64,000 nucleotides of DNA from Cedecea davisae DSM 4568 (GTDB lineage: Bacteria > Pseudomonadota > Gammaproteobacteria > Enterobacterales > Enterobacteriaceae): positions 4,498,739-4,562,738 of the forward strand of contig NZ_KE161030.1 of assembly GCF_000412335.2 (NCBI RefSeq), given 5' to 3'. The notes under the pieces are model-generated. The model had not been told where the DNA came from and did no database searches. It saw nothing but the letters and a program-made list of their open reading frames with translations. Shown here one piece after another: positions 1 through 12,217 of the stretch. The position numbers and the translations under genes were made by a program. Within the stretch, counting starts at the first letter, position 1. Each line of letters starts with the position of its first letter.

Positions 1-986
1 GTCCACAGCTGTACAACGCCGTCGTCGTCACGCATCAGAAATGCCAGTTGGCTGCCGTCCGGGTTGCTGCGCACCCAGTGCCGAGGCTGACTCACCAGGC
101 CGGGGTGAAGGCGATTGTGGGTAAAGGTTAATCTGCGCTGCATAACGCCTTTTGGCGGCGCGGGTAGCGTGTTGGATGTGCCGCACAGTGGCTCATCACC
201 GGCTTGCCGATACGTGTCCTCTTCATCAGGCAAATCAACGATAAACAGCTCCGGCACCTTCTCGCCGCTGACTGAGCGCGTATCACCGATAAAAGCCAGC
301 GCCCAGCGCTGCACGCTGCCGTCAGGTTTGCGGTAACCTCGCTCGCCTGTCCAGCCTTCTTCGTAGGCGCGGTTTATCTCGTCACTGCCCGGCGTGGGAT
401 CTGGCGTAGTGCGGCTCACCAGCACGCAGAAGTGGCTGCCGTCGTATTCACGCGGATGATGCTTCGGAGGCTGAACCGGGCCAAAAGGCAGCGCGATGCC
501 AACGTTACGGAGATCGAACCGTTCGCCCAACTCATGCATTACGTGGTCGTTATAGGTAAAGCTCAGACGGCTGCCGTCATGGCTCCAGACGTGTACGTGG
601 CTGCCGCCGCGCAGCGCTCCCGGGGTGTAAGGCGAGGTGATATCCATCGCGTCAAGATTGCTGGCTTTACCCTGCTCAACTACCACGCCTCGGCGATGAT
701 GGAAGTCGTAATACCAGCTGGCGTCCGGGGCTTCCGGGCCGTGGATAAAAACATAGCGCTCGGGCAGCTGCGGGCTTACGGTCACCACCCCGACACAGGC
801 CCCTTCAGGCGCGCGGTACACAACCTCGACTTCTCCGCTGAAGACATTTACCCGCTCGATAGTCTCGCCGGTAAACGAAGACCCGGAGGGGCGCACATCG
901 AAAGCCAGCCACCGGCCGTCCGGCGTCCAGGTGTTGATATTAGTAAGCTGATGATGACGTGGTGCGAAGGTGAGTTGTCTGGTCAC
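1..986 (-). CDS. yidR: YidR-like protein (DUF3748), 3' end beyond window
   Basis: The minus strand is open from the window edge to a GTG at 986, giving the first 328 residues of a protein with no stop inside the window. It begins VTRQLTFAPRHHQLTN and carries repeated beta-propeller-like segments such as NTWTPDGRWLAFDVRPSG and WSHDGSRLSFTYND, typical of TolB/YidR-type proteins. E. coli YidR is about 415 residues, so roughly a fifth is missing. The GTG is the only start candidate after an in-frame stop upstream. YidR has no established biochemical role; the propeller repeats suggest a binding or scaffold protein. It is followed upstream by a LysR gene on the same strand, 42 bases away. The family call is good, the function unknown. 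Confidence 0.8.
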   Translation of the reverse strand, partial: MTRQLTFAPRHHQLTNINTWTPDGRWLAFDVRPSGSSFTGETIERVNVFSGEVEVVYRAPEGACVGVVTVSPQLPERYVFIHGPEAPDASWYYDFHHRRGVVVEQGKASNLDAMDITSPYTPGALRGGSHVHVWSHDGSRLSFTYNDHVMHELGERFDLRNVGIALPFGPVQPPKHHPREYDGSHFCVLVSRTTPDPTPGSDEINRAYEEGWTGERGYRKPDGSVQRWALAFIGDTRSVSGEKVPELFIVDLPDEEDTYRQAGDEPLCGTSNTLPAPPKGVMQRRLTFTHNRLHPGLVSQPRHWVRSNPDGSQLAFLMRDDDGVVQLW

Positions 987-1028
987 GGATTTGCCCTGAA
1001 GCGCTGAACACGCCTCAGGGTAAAAGAT

Positions 1029-1904
1029 TTAGTTATGCCTTTCCACTGCGCCAGGCAAGCTGCCCGCCAGCCATTCACAAAACTGGCGCGTCAGCGGATC
1101 GTTTTCACTATCGCGATGGACAAGCCACGCCCAGTCAGCGCCGCGCACGGTTTGCTCTGCCAGCGGAACAAGCAGGCCAGCCGCCGTTTTTTGTTCAGCC
1201 AACAACTGGCTGACGAGCGCTATCCCAAGTCCCTCTGCGGCAGCATCCAGCAGCAGCCCAGGGTCGGAGAAGTTCATCCCCTGGCTACGCTGGCCGACAT
1301 CCGCACCTCCGGCGACGGTCCAATGCTCCCAGCTCATTTCACGCTCGCCGTGAAGAGTCATGCGCTGCGGGACCAGAGCCTCCAGAATACGGGGATGGCA
1401 GGCTGGATAAAGTCTATCCTTGTACAAAACCTCAAAAACGCATTCCGCCTGAATGCTTAAATCATCGCGTATTGCCACGTCGATGGTTTCCGTCGCCATA
1501 TCGGGCGGTTCAAAGCTGGTAAACAGCCATAAATCAGTCTCCGGGTGCTGGCGATTGAAGTCTCCCAGCCTCGGCAACAGCCAGTGTCGCGCAAAAGCGG
1601 GCGTGGTATTCACAATGAGCTGGTTAGGCTTGCGGTATTGCTCAAGGCGACGAATGCCGACCGCCAGCTGCTGGAGCATAACCTGCACGGTGCTGTAAAG
1701 ATCCTGGCCCGCGTCGGTCAGGCTGACGCTGCGCCCGCTGCGAAAGAAAAGCGGCTGCTCAAGATAAGCTTCCAGGCTGCGGATCTGCTGGCTAATAGCT
1801 GACTGGGTCAGATGCAGTTCCGCGGCGGCCTGGTGAAAACTCCCCAGACGGGCGGCAGCTTCAAACCCGCGCAGGGCATTTAAAGGAGGCCAGTGCTTCA
1901 GCAT
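1029..1904 (-). CDS. LysR-family transcriptional regulator (GcvA-like)
   Basis: A 291-residue LysR-type regulator. The N-terminal winged helix-turn-helix is clear at about residues 8-65 (LNALRGFEAAARLGSFHQAA, then LTQSAISQQIRSLE). An effector-binding domain follows from about residue 90 (NTTPAFARHWLLPRLGDF), a signature of the GcvA/AmpR branch. It is divergent from the Tat-exported agmatine-deiminase-like gene, with 131 bases between the two starts. That is the usual LysR arrangement, so the neighbour is its probable target. The ATG at 1902-1904 is followed directly by the HTH, which fixes the start. The ligand is unknown; a polyamine or guanidino compound is an inference from context only. 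Confidence 0.85.
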   Translation of the reverse strand: MLKHWPPLNALRGFEAAARLGSFHQAAAELHLTQSAISQQIRSLEAYLEQPLFFRSGRSVSLTDAGQDLYSTVQVMLQQLAVGIRRLEQYRKPNQLIVNTTPAFARHWLLPRLGDFNRQHPETDLWLFTSFEPPDMATETIDVAIRDDLSIQAECVFEVLYKDRLYPACHPRILEALVPQRMTLHGEREMSWEHWTVAGGADVGQRSQGMNFSDPGLLLDAAAEGLGIALVSQLLAEQKTAAGLLVPLAEQTVRGADWAWLVHRDSENDPLTRQFCEWLAGSLPGAVERHN

Positions 1905-2035
1905 GATTGATAAGCCTGTCTAATCAGGTGGTCACTAAATATATCGTTAGATACCTGAGGCAGCCAGTGTTGAAATATCAGCCTCTTTCTCTGAGCAGAA
2001 ATACTTACCTTAAAGCACGCAAACGGGAGCCAGAT
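1905..2035. promoter_or_regulatory. Divergent promoter region, lysR / agmatine deiminase-like
   Basis: The 131 bases between two divergently transcribed genes must hold both promoters and, by analogy with other LysR pairs, a regulator site of the T-N11-A type. A purine-rich stretch (GGGAGC) ending six bases before the ATG at 2036 is the ribosome-binding site that decides that start. No single operator could be picked with confidence. Confidence 0.5.
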
Positions 2036-3160
2036 ATGTCTACGCGTCGTCAATTTATTAAATGTGCATCAGTGCTTGCAGGTGTAAGCCTGGCTGGCTC
2101 TCTGGGGCTACCTTTTAAGGCTCTTGCCGCCGCGAATGGCGGCTGGCGCATGCCTGATGAAGGCGAAGAACAACAGCGGGCATTTATCGCTTTTGGCGCG
2201 CAGAAGGCAATCTGGAAAGATTTCACCCCTGACGTCCAGGATGCTCTTGGCCGCATCGCACGCGCCATTACCGACTACCAGCCGCTGACGGTATTTTGCC
2301 GCGAGCATGAGCGTGACCTGGCCGAAGAAAAATGCGGCAGCCACAACGTGACCTATGTTGTCACCGAGCTGGACGACATCTGGATGCGTGATACCGGAGC
2401 CTGCTTCGTCACCTCTTCAGCGGGTGAACCCGGCGCCGTGGGCTTTAACTTCAACGGTTGGGGCAATAAACAGCGGCATAGTAAAGATACTCGGCTGGCG
2501 GCCCTGATGGCCGAAAAATACGGCGTAACGAACTTCCACCGCAGCGCGTTAGTTGGAGAAGGCGGCGGTATCGAAGTGGATGGCCACGGCACCGGCATCA
2601 TGACCGAGAGCAGTTGGGTAAACGCTAACCGCAACCCCGGCTGGAGCCGTGACCGCGTGGAGCAGGAACTTAAAGCGATGCTTGGCCTGAGAAAAATCAT
2701 CTGGCTACCCGGTATCAAAGGAAAAGACATTACCGACGCACACGTCGATTTTTATGCCCGCTTCGTGGAGCCGGGCGTGGTTATCGCCAACCTGGATCCT
2801 GACCCGGACTCTTATGACCATCAGGTCACTAAGGCGCATCTGGCCATTCTGGAACAGGCAACCGATGCCGATGGCCGCAGGCTACAGGTTCACCTTGTCT
2901 CACCTCCGCAGGAGGCGCGGGCCAGTCGTTTTAGCGAAGATAACCCTGATTTTGCGGCCGGTTACATCAACTATTTCGTCATAAACGGCGCGATAATCGC
3001 CCCTGAATTTGGCGATGAAGAAGCCGACGAGGCTGCTTTCAGCCTGCTTTCTAAGCTCTATCCCGATCGCAAAGTGGTGCAGTTAAATATAGATGTCATT
3101 GCCGCAGGCGGCGGAGGGATCCACTGCGTAACCAATCAGTTACCGGCAATGAATGATTAA
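2036..3160 (+). CDS. Tat-exported agmatine deiminase / peptidyl-arginine deiminase family protein
   Basis: A 374-residue member of the agmatine deiminase (guanidino-group hydrolase) family. The start at 2036 is preferred over the longer frame from 1907 because it has a ribosome site and opens a twin-arginine signal: MSTRRQFIKCASVLAG followed by a hydrophobic stretch and a PFKALA cleavage region. The catalytic landmarks are present: WMRDTGACFV, GEGGGIEVDG, ITDAHVDFYAR, and the C-terminal GGGGIHCVTNQLPA with the nucleophilic cysteine. The family converts agmatine to N-carbamoylputrescine plus ammonia. The usual bacterial enzymes are cytoplasmic; this one should be folded and then exported to the periplasm. 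The partner N-carbamoylputrescine amidase (aguB) is not nearby. The substrate may instead be another guanidino compound or peptidyl arginine. Confidence 0.85.
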   Translation: MSTRRQFIKCASVLAGVSLAGSLGLPFKALAAANGGWRMPDEGEEQQRAFIAFGAQKAIWKDFTPDVQDALGRIARAITDYQPLTVFCREHERDLAEEKCGSHNVTYVVTELDDIWMRDTGACFVTSSAGEPGAVGFNFNGWGNKQRHSKDTRLAALMAEKYGVTNFHRSALVGEGGGIEVDGHGTGIMTESSWVNANRNPGWSRDRVEQELKAMLGLRKIIWLPGIKGKDITDAHVDFYARFVEPGVVIANLDPDPDSYDHQVTKAHLAILEQATDADGRRLQVHLVSPPQEARASRFSEDNPDFAAGYINYFVINGAIIAPEFGDEEADEAAFSLLSKLYPDRKVVQLNIDVIAAGGGGIHCVTNQLPAMND

Positions 3161-3202
3161 AAGGAGAGCTAGAGCGGGAAATTCATGGCAGAGGGATAAA
3201 AC

Positions 3203-3221
3203 GCCCCGGTATAACCGGGGC
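3203..3221. terminator. Bidirectional hairpin between convergent genes
   Basis: Perfect 7-bp stem GCCCCGG / CCGGGGC with loop TATAA, in the gap between the deiminase stop (3160) and the yidA stop (3233). Its position between convergent genes suggests it ends both transcripts, although T-tracts are weak. Confidence 0.65.
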
Positions 3222-3232
3222 TCAGGAGAGAA

Positions 3233-4045
3233 TTAGTTAAGAACGAATTTCTCAATGGCGTAAGCCACGCCGTCCTCCAGGTTGGATTTGGTGACAAAGT
3301 TGCTGACCGCTTTCACCTTGTCGATGGCGTTATCCATTGCCACGCCCATTCCGGCATACTCCAGCATCGCGATGTCGTTTTCCTGGTCGCCGATGGTCAT
3401 CACTTCTTCCGGCTTAATGCCCAGCTTCTCGGCCAGAGACTTCACGCCGGTACCTTTGTTCACGCGCTTATCGAGGATCTCGAGGAAGTAAGGCGAACTT
3501 TTCATCAGGGTATAGCGCTCAAAGACTTCGGCAGGAATTTTGGCGATGGCCTTGTCGAGCACCACCGGCTCATCAATCATCATGACCTTCAGGAACTCGC
3601 CGTTTTTATCCATGTTTTCCGCTTCGCAGAACACCAGTGGAATGCTGGCGATAAAGGATTCGTGAACCGTGTAATAGCTGATGTCGCGGTTTGCGGTATA
3701 CAGCGTGTGGCGGTCAAGAGCGTGGAAGTGAGAACCCACTTCGCGGGACAGATTTTCCAGGTAGCGGTAGTCGTCATAGCTCAGCGCCGTCTGGGCAACC
3801 GTGCTGCCGTCGCTGGCCTTTTGCACCAACGCCCCGTTGTAGGTGATGCAGTAGTCGCCGGGCTTATCCATGTGCAGCTCACGCAGGTAGCTCTCAACGC
3901 CGGCAAAAGGACGCCCGGTGCAGATAACCACATTCACGCCGCGCTCGCGCGCCGCCGCAACAGCCTGCTTTACCGCAGGAGAAATGGTGTGGTCTGGCAG
4001 CAGCAGCGTGCCATCCATATCGATTGCTATGAGTTTTATGGCCAT
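3233..4045 (-). CDS. yidA: HAD-family sugar phosphatase YidA
   Basis: A 270-residue Cof-type HAD phosphatase with the same length as E. coli YidA. Motif I, IAIDMDGTLL, supplies the two catalytic aspartates near residue 9. ICTGRPFAG is motif II, and GDQENDIAMLEYAG is the C-terminal metal-binding motif. The family dephosphorylates sugar phosphates such as alpha-glucose-1-phosphate in the cytoplasm. The start at 4045 (MAIKLIAIDMDG) is chosen over the ATG at 4096 because the domain begins there. yidA and yidB follow gyrB on the same strand, as in E. coli, but each is separated by hairpins. Confidence 0.95.
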   Translation of the reverse strand: MAIKLIAIDMDGTLLLPDHTISPAVKQAVAAARERGVNVVICTGRPFAGVESYLRELHMDKPGDYCITYNGALVQKASDGSTVAQTALSYDDYRYLENLSREVGSHFHALDRHTLYTANRDISYYTVHESFIASIPLVFCEAENMDKNGEFLKVMMIDEPVVLDKAIAKIPAEVFERYTLMKSSPYFLEILDKRVNKGTGVKSLAEKLGIKPEEVMTIGDQENDIAMLEYAGMGVAMDNAIDKVKAVSNFVTKSNLEDGVAYAIEKFVLN

Positions 4046-4171
4046 GGGATCTTCTGAGGTAATGGATTTACCCCATGCTAACGCGATTCCGCTCAAAAAA
4101 CAGCAGCAAACTCAGGGGAAAAGGAGGATGAAAGGCGCTGAGGAAACTCCTCTTTTGCCCGGGGAAAAAGA

Positions 4172-4205
4172 TCGAAAAATTGCCCCGACGCCGCGGCCGG
4201 GGCAG
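4172..4205 (-). terminator. Intrinsic terminator after yidB
   Basis: Stem GCCCCG (4182-4187) / CGGGGC (4198-4203) followed, on the minus strand, by a run of T (ATTTTTCG). It lies just past the yidB stop codon. Confidence 0.7.
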
Positions 4206-4214
4206 GATGAATGC

Positions 4215-4613
4215 TCAGCTAAATAGCTTTCCTTTTAGCAGGTTAACGCCAGCGCTCATCAGGTCGTTGTGCGCCTCCGGGCTAACCTCTCCATTTGGCG
4301 ACAGGGCGTCGATAACCTTCGGCAGATATTCCGCCAGCAGCGCCGAGGCCGCTCCGCTATCTACGCCAAGTTTCTCGCCCAGCGCCGCAACGGACGGGGA
4401 GCCAAGCGCCTGGGTAATCTGGTCGCCGCTGAGCGACTGATTGGCGCTGTTGCTGCTCAGCCAGGACGACACTATCTCGCCAAGGCCGCCCTGGCGCAGT
4501 TTATCCAGCAGCGCCTGAACGCCGCCCTGCTGCTGCACCCAGCTTAAAATTGCCTGATATTTACCGGCATCGCCGTTTAACAGTGAGCCTGCAATCTGAT
4601 CAAAAAAGCCCAT
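4215..4613 (-). CDS. yidB: YidB, DUF937 family protein
   Basis: A 132-residue protein identical in length to E. coli YidB. It begins MGFFDQIAGSLLNGDAGKYQ and contains the DUF937 features: repeated Leu/Gly-rich helices (GGVQALLDKLRQGGLGEIVS) and an ending LPKVIDALSPNGEVSPEA. The start at 4613 is taken because the longer frame from 4664 adds residues not found in the family. No biochemical function is established. It lies downstream of gyrB but behind a strong terminator, so it probably has its own promoter. Confidence 0.92.
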   Translation of the reverse strand: MGFFDQIAGSLLNGDAGKYQAILSWVQQQGGVQALLDKLRQGGLGEIVSSWLSSNSANQSLSGDQITQALGSPSVAALGEKLGVDSGAASALLAEYLPKVIDALSPNGEVSPEAHNDLMSAGVNLLKGKLFS

Positions 4614-4668
4614 GATTCTTCCTCTGCGATGTATGAATCTGACTACGCAAAGTATAGCGCCCATAAAA

Positions 4669-4691
4669 AAAGCCGCGCTAAAAGCGCGGCT
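4669..4691 (-). terminator. Intrinsic terminator, copy 1, between gyrB and yidB
   Basis: Perfect 8-bp stem GCCGCGCT (4672-4679) / AGCGCGGC (4683-4690), loop of three A, followed on the minus strand by seven T. The stem is identical to the one at 4835-4853. Confidence 0.85.
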
Positions 4692-4786
4692 CCATCACGA
4701 TGGTAAGTCAAAGGTATAGAAGAAATACCCGAGAGCACCAAAAAATAAACAAGGAAAATCAATTCATTGATTTTCGCCTGCTAACC

Positions 4787-4822
4787 ACAAAGAAGGAAAA
4801 ACCACGTTTTTTCCTTCTTTGT
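4787..4822. repeat. 15-bp perfect inverted repeat with 6-base loop
   Basis: ACAAAGAAGGAAAAA (4787-4801) pairs exactly with 4808-4822. The arm is A/T-rich, so it is unlike a normal terminator stem. It lies between two identical GC-rich terminators downstream of gyrB and may be an RNA stabiliser or an mRNA 3'-end structure. Confidence 0.7.
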
Positions 4823-4825
4823 CAG

Positions 4826-4855
4826 AAAAATAAAGCCGCGCTAAAAGCGCGGCCT
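4826..4855 (-). terminator. Intrinsic terminator of gyrB, copy 2
   Basis: Stem GCCGCGCT (4835-4842) / AGCGCGGC (4846-4853) with a T-rich tail on the minus strand, 22 bases past the gyrB stop. This is the first stop for dnaA-dnaN-recF-gyrB transcription. Confidence 0.9.
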
Positions 4856-4877
4856 TCTTAACGGCGGACTCTCAATA

Positions 4878-8394
<3,517 letters not shown>

Positions 8395-9495
8395 CTACAG
8401 TCTCATCGGCATAACAACATAGGCAGCCGACTGGCTTGCCGCATCTTCAATCTGCACGCTGGAAACGGAGTCTGTCAGCAAAATGCGTACATTCTCGCAC
8501 TTCAGGGCGTTCAGCACGTCAAGCACGTAGCTGACGTTGAAGCCGATTTCCATCTCGGTACCGTCGTAGGAAACGTCCAGAATTTCTTCTGCTTCTTCCT
8601 GCTCCGGGTTGTTGGCCGTGATTTTCAGCTGATTTTCGCTAACGAACAGGCGCACGCCGCGGAATTTCTCGTTCGACAGGATTGCCGCACGGGCAAACGC
8701 CTGCTTCAGCAGGTCGCAGCCCGCATCGAGATGTTTGTCCGGGTTTTTCGGCAGCACGCGACGGTAGTCCGGGAAGCGGCCATCCACCAGCTTAGAGGTG
8801 AAAATGAAATCGCCGACGTGGGCACGAATGTTATTGCTGCCGATCTGCACACGCAGCGGAGTGTCGCCGCCGTCGAGCATGCGCATCAGCTCAATCACGC
8901 CCTTACGCGGAACAATAACCGAATGGTTCGGCAGAGCCTGGCCAACCGGCATCGAGCAAACCGCCAGGCGGTGCCCGTCGGTGGCAACGGTACGCAGTTC
9001 TTCACCTTCGGTTTCGAACAGCATGCCGTTTAAGTAATAGCGAACGTCCTGATGCGCCATCGAGAACTGCGTGGCTTCGATCAGGCGTTTCATGGTCGCC
9101 TGCGGCAGGGTAAATTCTACCTCGCTCTGCCAGTCGTCCAGGTTAGGGAAGTCCGCCGCAGGCAGCGTAGAAAGCGAGAAACGGCTGCGCCCGGAGCGAA
9201 CCAGCATACGATCCCCTTCCAGCTGAACAGCTATCTCCGCGCCTTCCGGCAGGCCACGACAGATATCGAAGAATTTACGCGCCGGTACGGTGGTCGCCCC
9301 AGGTTCATGAGGTTGTACCAGCGCCACGCGCGCCACCATCTCCATTTCCAGATCGGTACCGGTTAAAGAGAGTGCACCTTCAGCCACCTGCAGCAGCAGA
9401 TTGCCCAGGATAGGCAGAGTCGGGCGGCCTCCGAGAGGGCCACTCACCTGCTGCAGCGGTTTTAATAAATGTTCACGTTCAACGGTAAATTTCAT
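8395..9495 (-). CDS. dnaN: DNA polymerase III beta sliding clamp
   Basis: A 366-residue beta clamp, the same length as E. coli DnaN. It begins MKFTVEREHLLKPLQQVSGP and ends SAAYVVMPMRL, the C-terminal segment that lines the cleft binding polymerase and other clamp partners. Two clamps form a ring round DNA and give Pol III its processivity. It lies 4 bases downstream of dnaA and its stop directly abuts recF. This is a compact housekeeping operon with no anomalies. Confidence 0.99.
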   Translation of the reverse strand: MKFTVEREHLLKPLQQVSGPLGGRPTLPILGNLLLQVAEGALSLTGTDLEMEMVARVALVQPHEPGATTVPARKFFDICRGLPEGAEIAVQLEGDRMLVRSGRSRFSLSTLPAADFPNLDDWQSEVEFTLPQATMKRLIEATQFSMAHQDVRYYLNGMLFETEGEELRTVATDGHRLAVCSMPVGQALPNHSVIVPRKGVIELMRMLDGGDTPLRVQIGSNNIRAHVGDFIFTSKLVDGRFPDYRRVLPKNPDKHLDAGCDLLKQAFARAAILSNEKFRGVRLFVSENQLKITANNPEQEEAEEILDVSYDGTEMEIGFNVSYVLDVLNALKCENVRILLTDSVSSVQIEDAASQSAAYVVMPMRL

Positions 9496-9499
9496 AGCG

Positions 9500-10882
9500 T
9501 CACGAAGATAATGTTCTGATTAAATTGGAGAAATCTTCTTTGATATCGTGGCTTTCTTCACGCAGCTGCTCAATCTTACGGCAGGCATGTAAAACCGTAG
9601 TATGGTCGCGGCCACCAAAAGCATCACCGATTTCCGGCAGGCTGTGGTTGGTCAGCTCTTTCGCCAGCGCCATCGCCATCTGGCGCGGACGGGCTACCGA
9701 GCGGGAGCGACGTTTAGACAGCAGATCCGCGACCTTAATTTTATAATACTCGGCTACGGTTTTCTGAATATTATCGATGGTAACCAGCTTTTCCTGAAGG
9801 GCAAGCAGGTCACGCAGCGCTTCACGCACGAAGTCGATGGTTATCGCACGGCCGGTAAAGTTGGCGTTGGCGATGACGCGGTTCAGCGCCCCTTCAAGCT
9901 CACGCACGTTAGAGCGCAGTCGCTTGGCAATAAAGAAGGCCACTTCGCCCGGCAGGCGGATATCGTTCTCGTCGGCCTTTTTCATCAGGATAGCCACGCG
10001 GGTTTCCAGCTCTGGCGGTTCGATAGCGACGGTCAGTCCCCAGCCGAAGCGGGACTTCAAACGATCCTCAACGCCGTTTATCTCTTTTGGATAACGATCC
10101 GAAGTGAGGATTATCTGCTGATTGCCTTCCAGCAGGGCGTTGAAGGTGTGGAAAAACTCTTCCTGTGAGCGCTCTTTATTGGCAAAGAACTGAATATCAT
10201 CGATCAACAGCGCATCCACCGAACGGTAGTAACGCTTAAATTCTTCAATGGCGTTGTTTTGCAGCGCTTTTACCATGTCCTGAACGAAGCGCTCAGAGTG
10301 CATGTAAACCACTTTGGCATTCGGCTTGCGCGCCATAATGCCGTTACCCACGGCGTGCAACAGGTGAGTTTTACCTAAGCCGGTGCCGCCATAAAGGAAG
10401 AGTGGGTTATAAGCGCCGCCCGGGTTGTCCGCTACCTGACGAGCCGCCGCACGGGCCAGCTGGTTCGACTTACCTTCAACGAAATTATCAAAGGTGTGTT
10501 TCAGGTTAACGTTAGAACGGTATGAAGGTTCGGCCGGGGCAGGCATGTTATCCCAGCTTGGGCGCATCGGGGCCGCCGCGCGCGCAACATGAGTCGGCGC
10601 TGCGGCCGTTGCCATAGCTGCAACGGGCTGAGTAACGGGTTTGCTGCCAACTTCGAAGCGTAATAAAGGTGCGTCGCTGCCGCAAAAGTCGTTGAGAAGC
10701 CCGTTGATGTTATTAAGGTACTTATCGCGCACCCAGTCGAGCACAAAACGGTTAGGCGCGTACAAAGCCAGCGTGTTATCGCTCAGTTCCGCCTGTAGGG
10801 GGCGTATCCACATACTAAATTCTGTGGCTGGTAACTCATCCTGCAATCGGGCAAGACATTGCTGCCAAAGCGAAAGTGACAC
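9500..10882 (-). CDS. dnaA: Chromosomal replication initiator DnaA
   Basis: A 460-residue AAA+ initiator; E. coli DnaA has 467, the shortfall lying in the variable linker (domain II). Domain I starts [21 protein letters not shown]. Walker A is [18 protein letters not shown] and Walker B is [13 protein letters not shown]. Sensor and arginine-finger segments follow, and the C-terminal DnaA-box-binding signature is [21 protein letters not shown] at 10882 is chosen, as in E. coli, because GGAG lies just before it; a longer frame from GTG 10894 is possible but has no ribosome site. Upstream are a DnaA box and many Dam sites, consistent with autoregulation and SeqA sequestration. Confidence 0.98.
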   Translation of the reverse strand: MSLSLWQQCLARLQDELPATEFSMWIRPLQAELSDNTLALYAPNRFVLDWVRDKYLNNINGLLNDFCGSDAPLLRFEVGSKPVTQPVAAMATAAAPTHVARAAAPMRPSWDNMPAPAEPSYRSNVNLKHTFDNFVEGKSNQLARAAARQVADNPGGAYNPLFLYGGTGLGKTHLLHAVGNGIMARKPNAKVVYMHSERFVQDMVKALQNNAIEEFKRYYRSVDALLIDDIQFFANKERSQEEFFHTFNALLEGNQQIILTSDRYPKEINGVEDRLKSRFGWGLTVAIEPPELETRVAILMKKADENDIRLPGEVAFFIAKRLRSNVRELEGALNRVIANANFTGRAITIDFVREALRDLLALQEKLVTIDNIQKTVAEYYKIKVADLLSKRRSRSVARPRQMAMALAKELTNHSLPEIGDAFGGRDHTTVLHACRKIEQLREESHDIKEDFSNLIRTLSS

Positions 10883-11088
10883 GGCGGACTCCACTCGATC
10901 AAAGTCGATAAAAAAGACGAAGACTGAAAGTTATACATTCATGATTGTTGACACACGCTCTCAGGCTGTGGGAGGCGCGCGAACCGCTATTTGCGGTTTC
11001 CCCGGTGAAAGCTGGATCACGATCGGGACCGCGGATCATAGCCTAAAGCGCGGCAGAGATCTTCTGTTTCTCACAGATTCTTCACGAA

Positions 11089-11097
11089 TTATCCACA
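11089..11097 (+). promoter_or_regulatory. DnaA box (autoregulation)
   Basis: TTATCCACA is an exact match to the high-affinity DnaA box consensus. It lies about 205 bases upstream of the dnaA start, the position used for autorepression in enterobacteria. Confidence 0.9.
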
Positions 11098-11228
11098 GGG
11101 AAGTTTTGAGCCGGTTAAGTGTAATCGATCCTGGCAAGCGTGCAGCGGGTAACCGTCTCATATTGGAAAATTTAATGACCAGCGCACATTTTTGACTAAA
11201 GAGATCTGAGGAAGATCCCTGCGGATCC

Positions 11229-11256
11229 TTGCGCTTTATCGACAACGCCGTATAAT
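11229..11256 (+). promoter_or_regulatory. Probable rpmH promoter, upstream copy
   Basis: TTGCGC, 16 bases, then a perfect TATAAT (11251-11256), pointing to rpmH. E. coli rpmH is also read from several promoters. Confidence 0.6.
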
Positions 11257-11346
11257 TCTCCACCCGTCGCGTAATGCCGCTGTACTTCAGCGGAGATCCG
11301 GGCCTCTTTACGGGGGTCAAAAGGGCGCAGCAGTAAGGGAATTGAA

Positions 11347-11375
11347 TTGACTCCGGAGTGTACAATTATTACAAT
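11347..11375 (+). promoter_or_regulatory. Probable rpmH promoter, downstream copy
   Basis: TTGACT, a 17-base spacer, then TACAAT (11370-11375): near-consensus sigma-70 elements about 100 bases before the rpmH start. This is probably the main promoter of the rpmH-rnpA run. Confidence 0.65.
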
Positions 11376-11464
11376 CCGGCCTCTTTAATCAGCCACACTG
11401 AAGCGTAAGTCGTTCGCAGACCCTGTAGGGCATTACGCAAATCCAGTGAAATTTAATAGTTTAG

Positions 11465-11617
<153 letters not shown>

Positions 11618-11634
11618 TAAAAGCTAACCCCTGA

Positions 11635-11994
11635 GTGGTTAAGCTAGCTTTTCCCAGGGAGTTACGTTTGTTAACTCCCAATCATTTCACATTCGTCTTC
11701 CAGCAGCCGCAAAGAGCTGGCACGCCGCAAATCACCATCCTCGGCCGCCTGAATTCGCTGGGGCATCCCCGCATCGGTCTTACCGTCGCCAAGAAAAACG
11801 TCAAACGCGCACATGAACGCAATCGGATTAAACGTCTGACGCGTGAAAGCTTCCGTCTGCGTCAACACGAACTGCCGCCAATGGATTTCGTGGTAGTAGC
11901 GAAAAAAGGGGTTGCCGACCTGGATAACCGGGCTTTATCGGAAGCATTGGAAAAGTTATGGCGTCGCCATTGTCGCCAGTCTCGCGGGTCCTGA
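11635..11994 (+). CDS. rnpA: Ribonuclease P protein component
   Basis: A 119-residue basic protein, the E. coli length, with the RNase P signature [17 protein letters not shown] at about residues 57-73. It helps the M1 RNA cut 5' leaders from pre-tRNA. It starts with GTG at 11635 ([14 protein letters not shown]), as in E. coli. The last 37 bases overlap the start of yidD in another frame, a conserved overlap that couples their expression. Confidence 0.98.
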   Translation: MVKLAFPRELRLLTPNHFTFVFQQPQRAGTPQITILGRLNSLGHPRIGLTVAKKNVKRAHERNRIKRLTRESFRLRQHELPPMDFVVVAKKGVADLDNRALSEALEKLWRRHCRQSRGS

Positions 11995-12215
11995 TAGCCC
12001 TTATCAGGGTCTATCAACGCCTGATTAGTCCGCTTCTCGGGCCGCATTGCCGTTTCACCCCAACCTGTTCTCACTACGGAATTGAGGCCTTACGCAGGTT
12101 TGGAGTGTTAAAAGGCAGTTGGTTAACGATGAAACGCGTACTAAAATGCCACCCTTTGAACCCCGGTGGAGACGATCCCGTCCCGCCCGGACCTTTTGAT
12201 ACCAGAGAACACTAA
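11958..12215 (+). CDS. yidD: Membrane protein insertion efficiency factor YidD
   Basis: An 85-residue member of the YidD/DUF37 family. It has the invariant core [19 protein letters not shown] followed by PTCSHYG and then [16 protein letters not shown]. coli YidD is a peripheral inner-membrane protein that aids YidC-dependent insertion. It overlaps rnpA by 37 bases and ends 2 bases before yidC, so the four genes rpmH-rnpA-yidD-yidC act as one unit linking translation and membrane insertion. Confidence 0.97.
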   Translation: MASPLSPVSRVLIALIRVYQRLISPLLGPHCRFTPTCSHYGIEALRRFGVLKGSWLTMKRVLKCHPLNPGGDDPVPPGPFDTREH

Positions 12216-12217
12216 CG

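Noticed and set aside
432-1007. 191-codon plus-strand open frame at the left edge
   Set aside because: The minus strand here reads as YidR with clear propeller repeats; the plus frame matches nothing.
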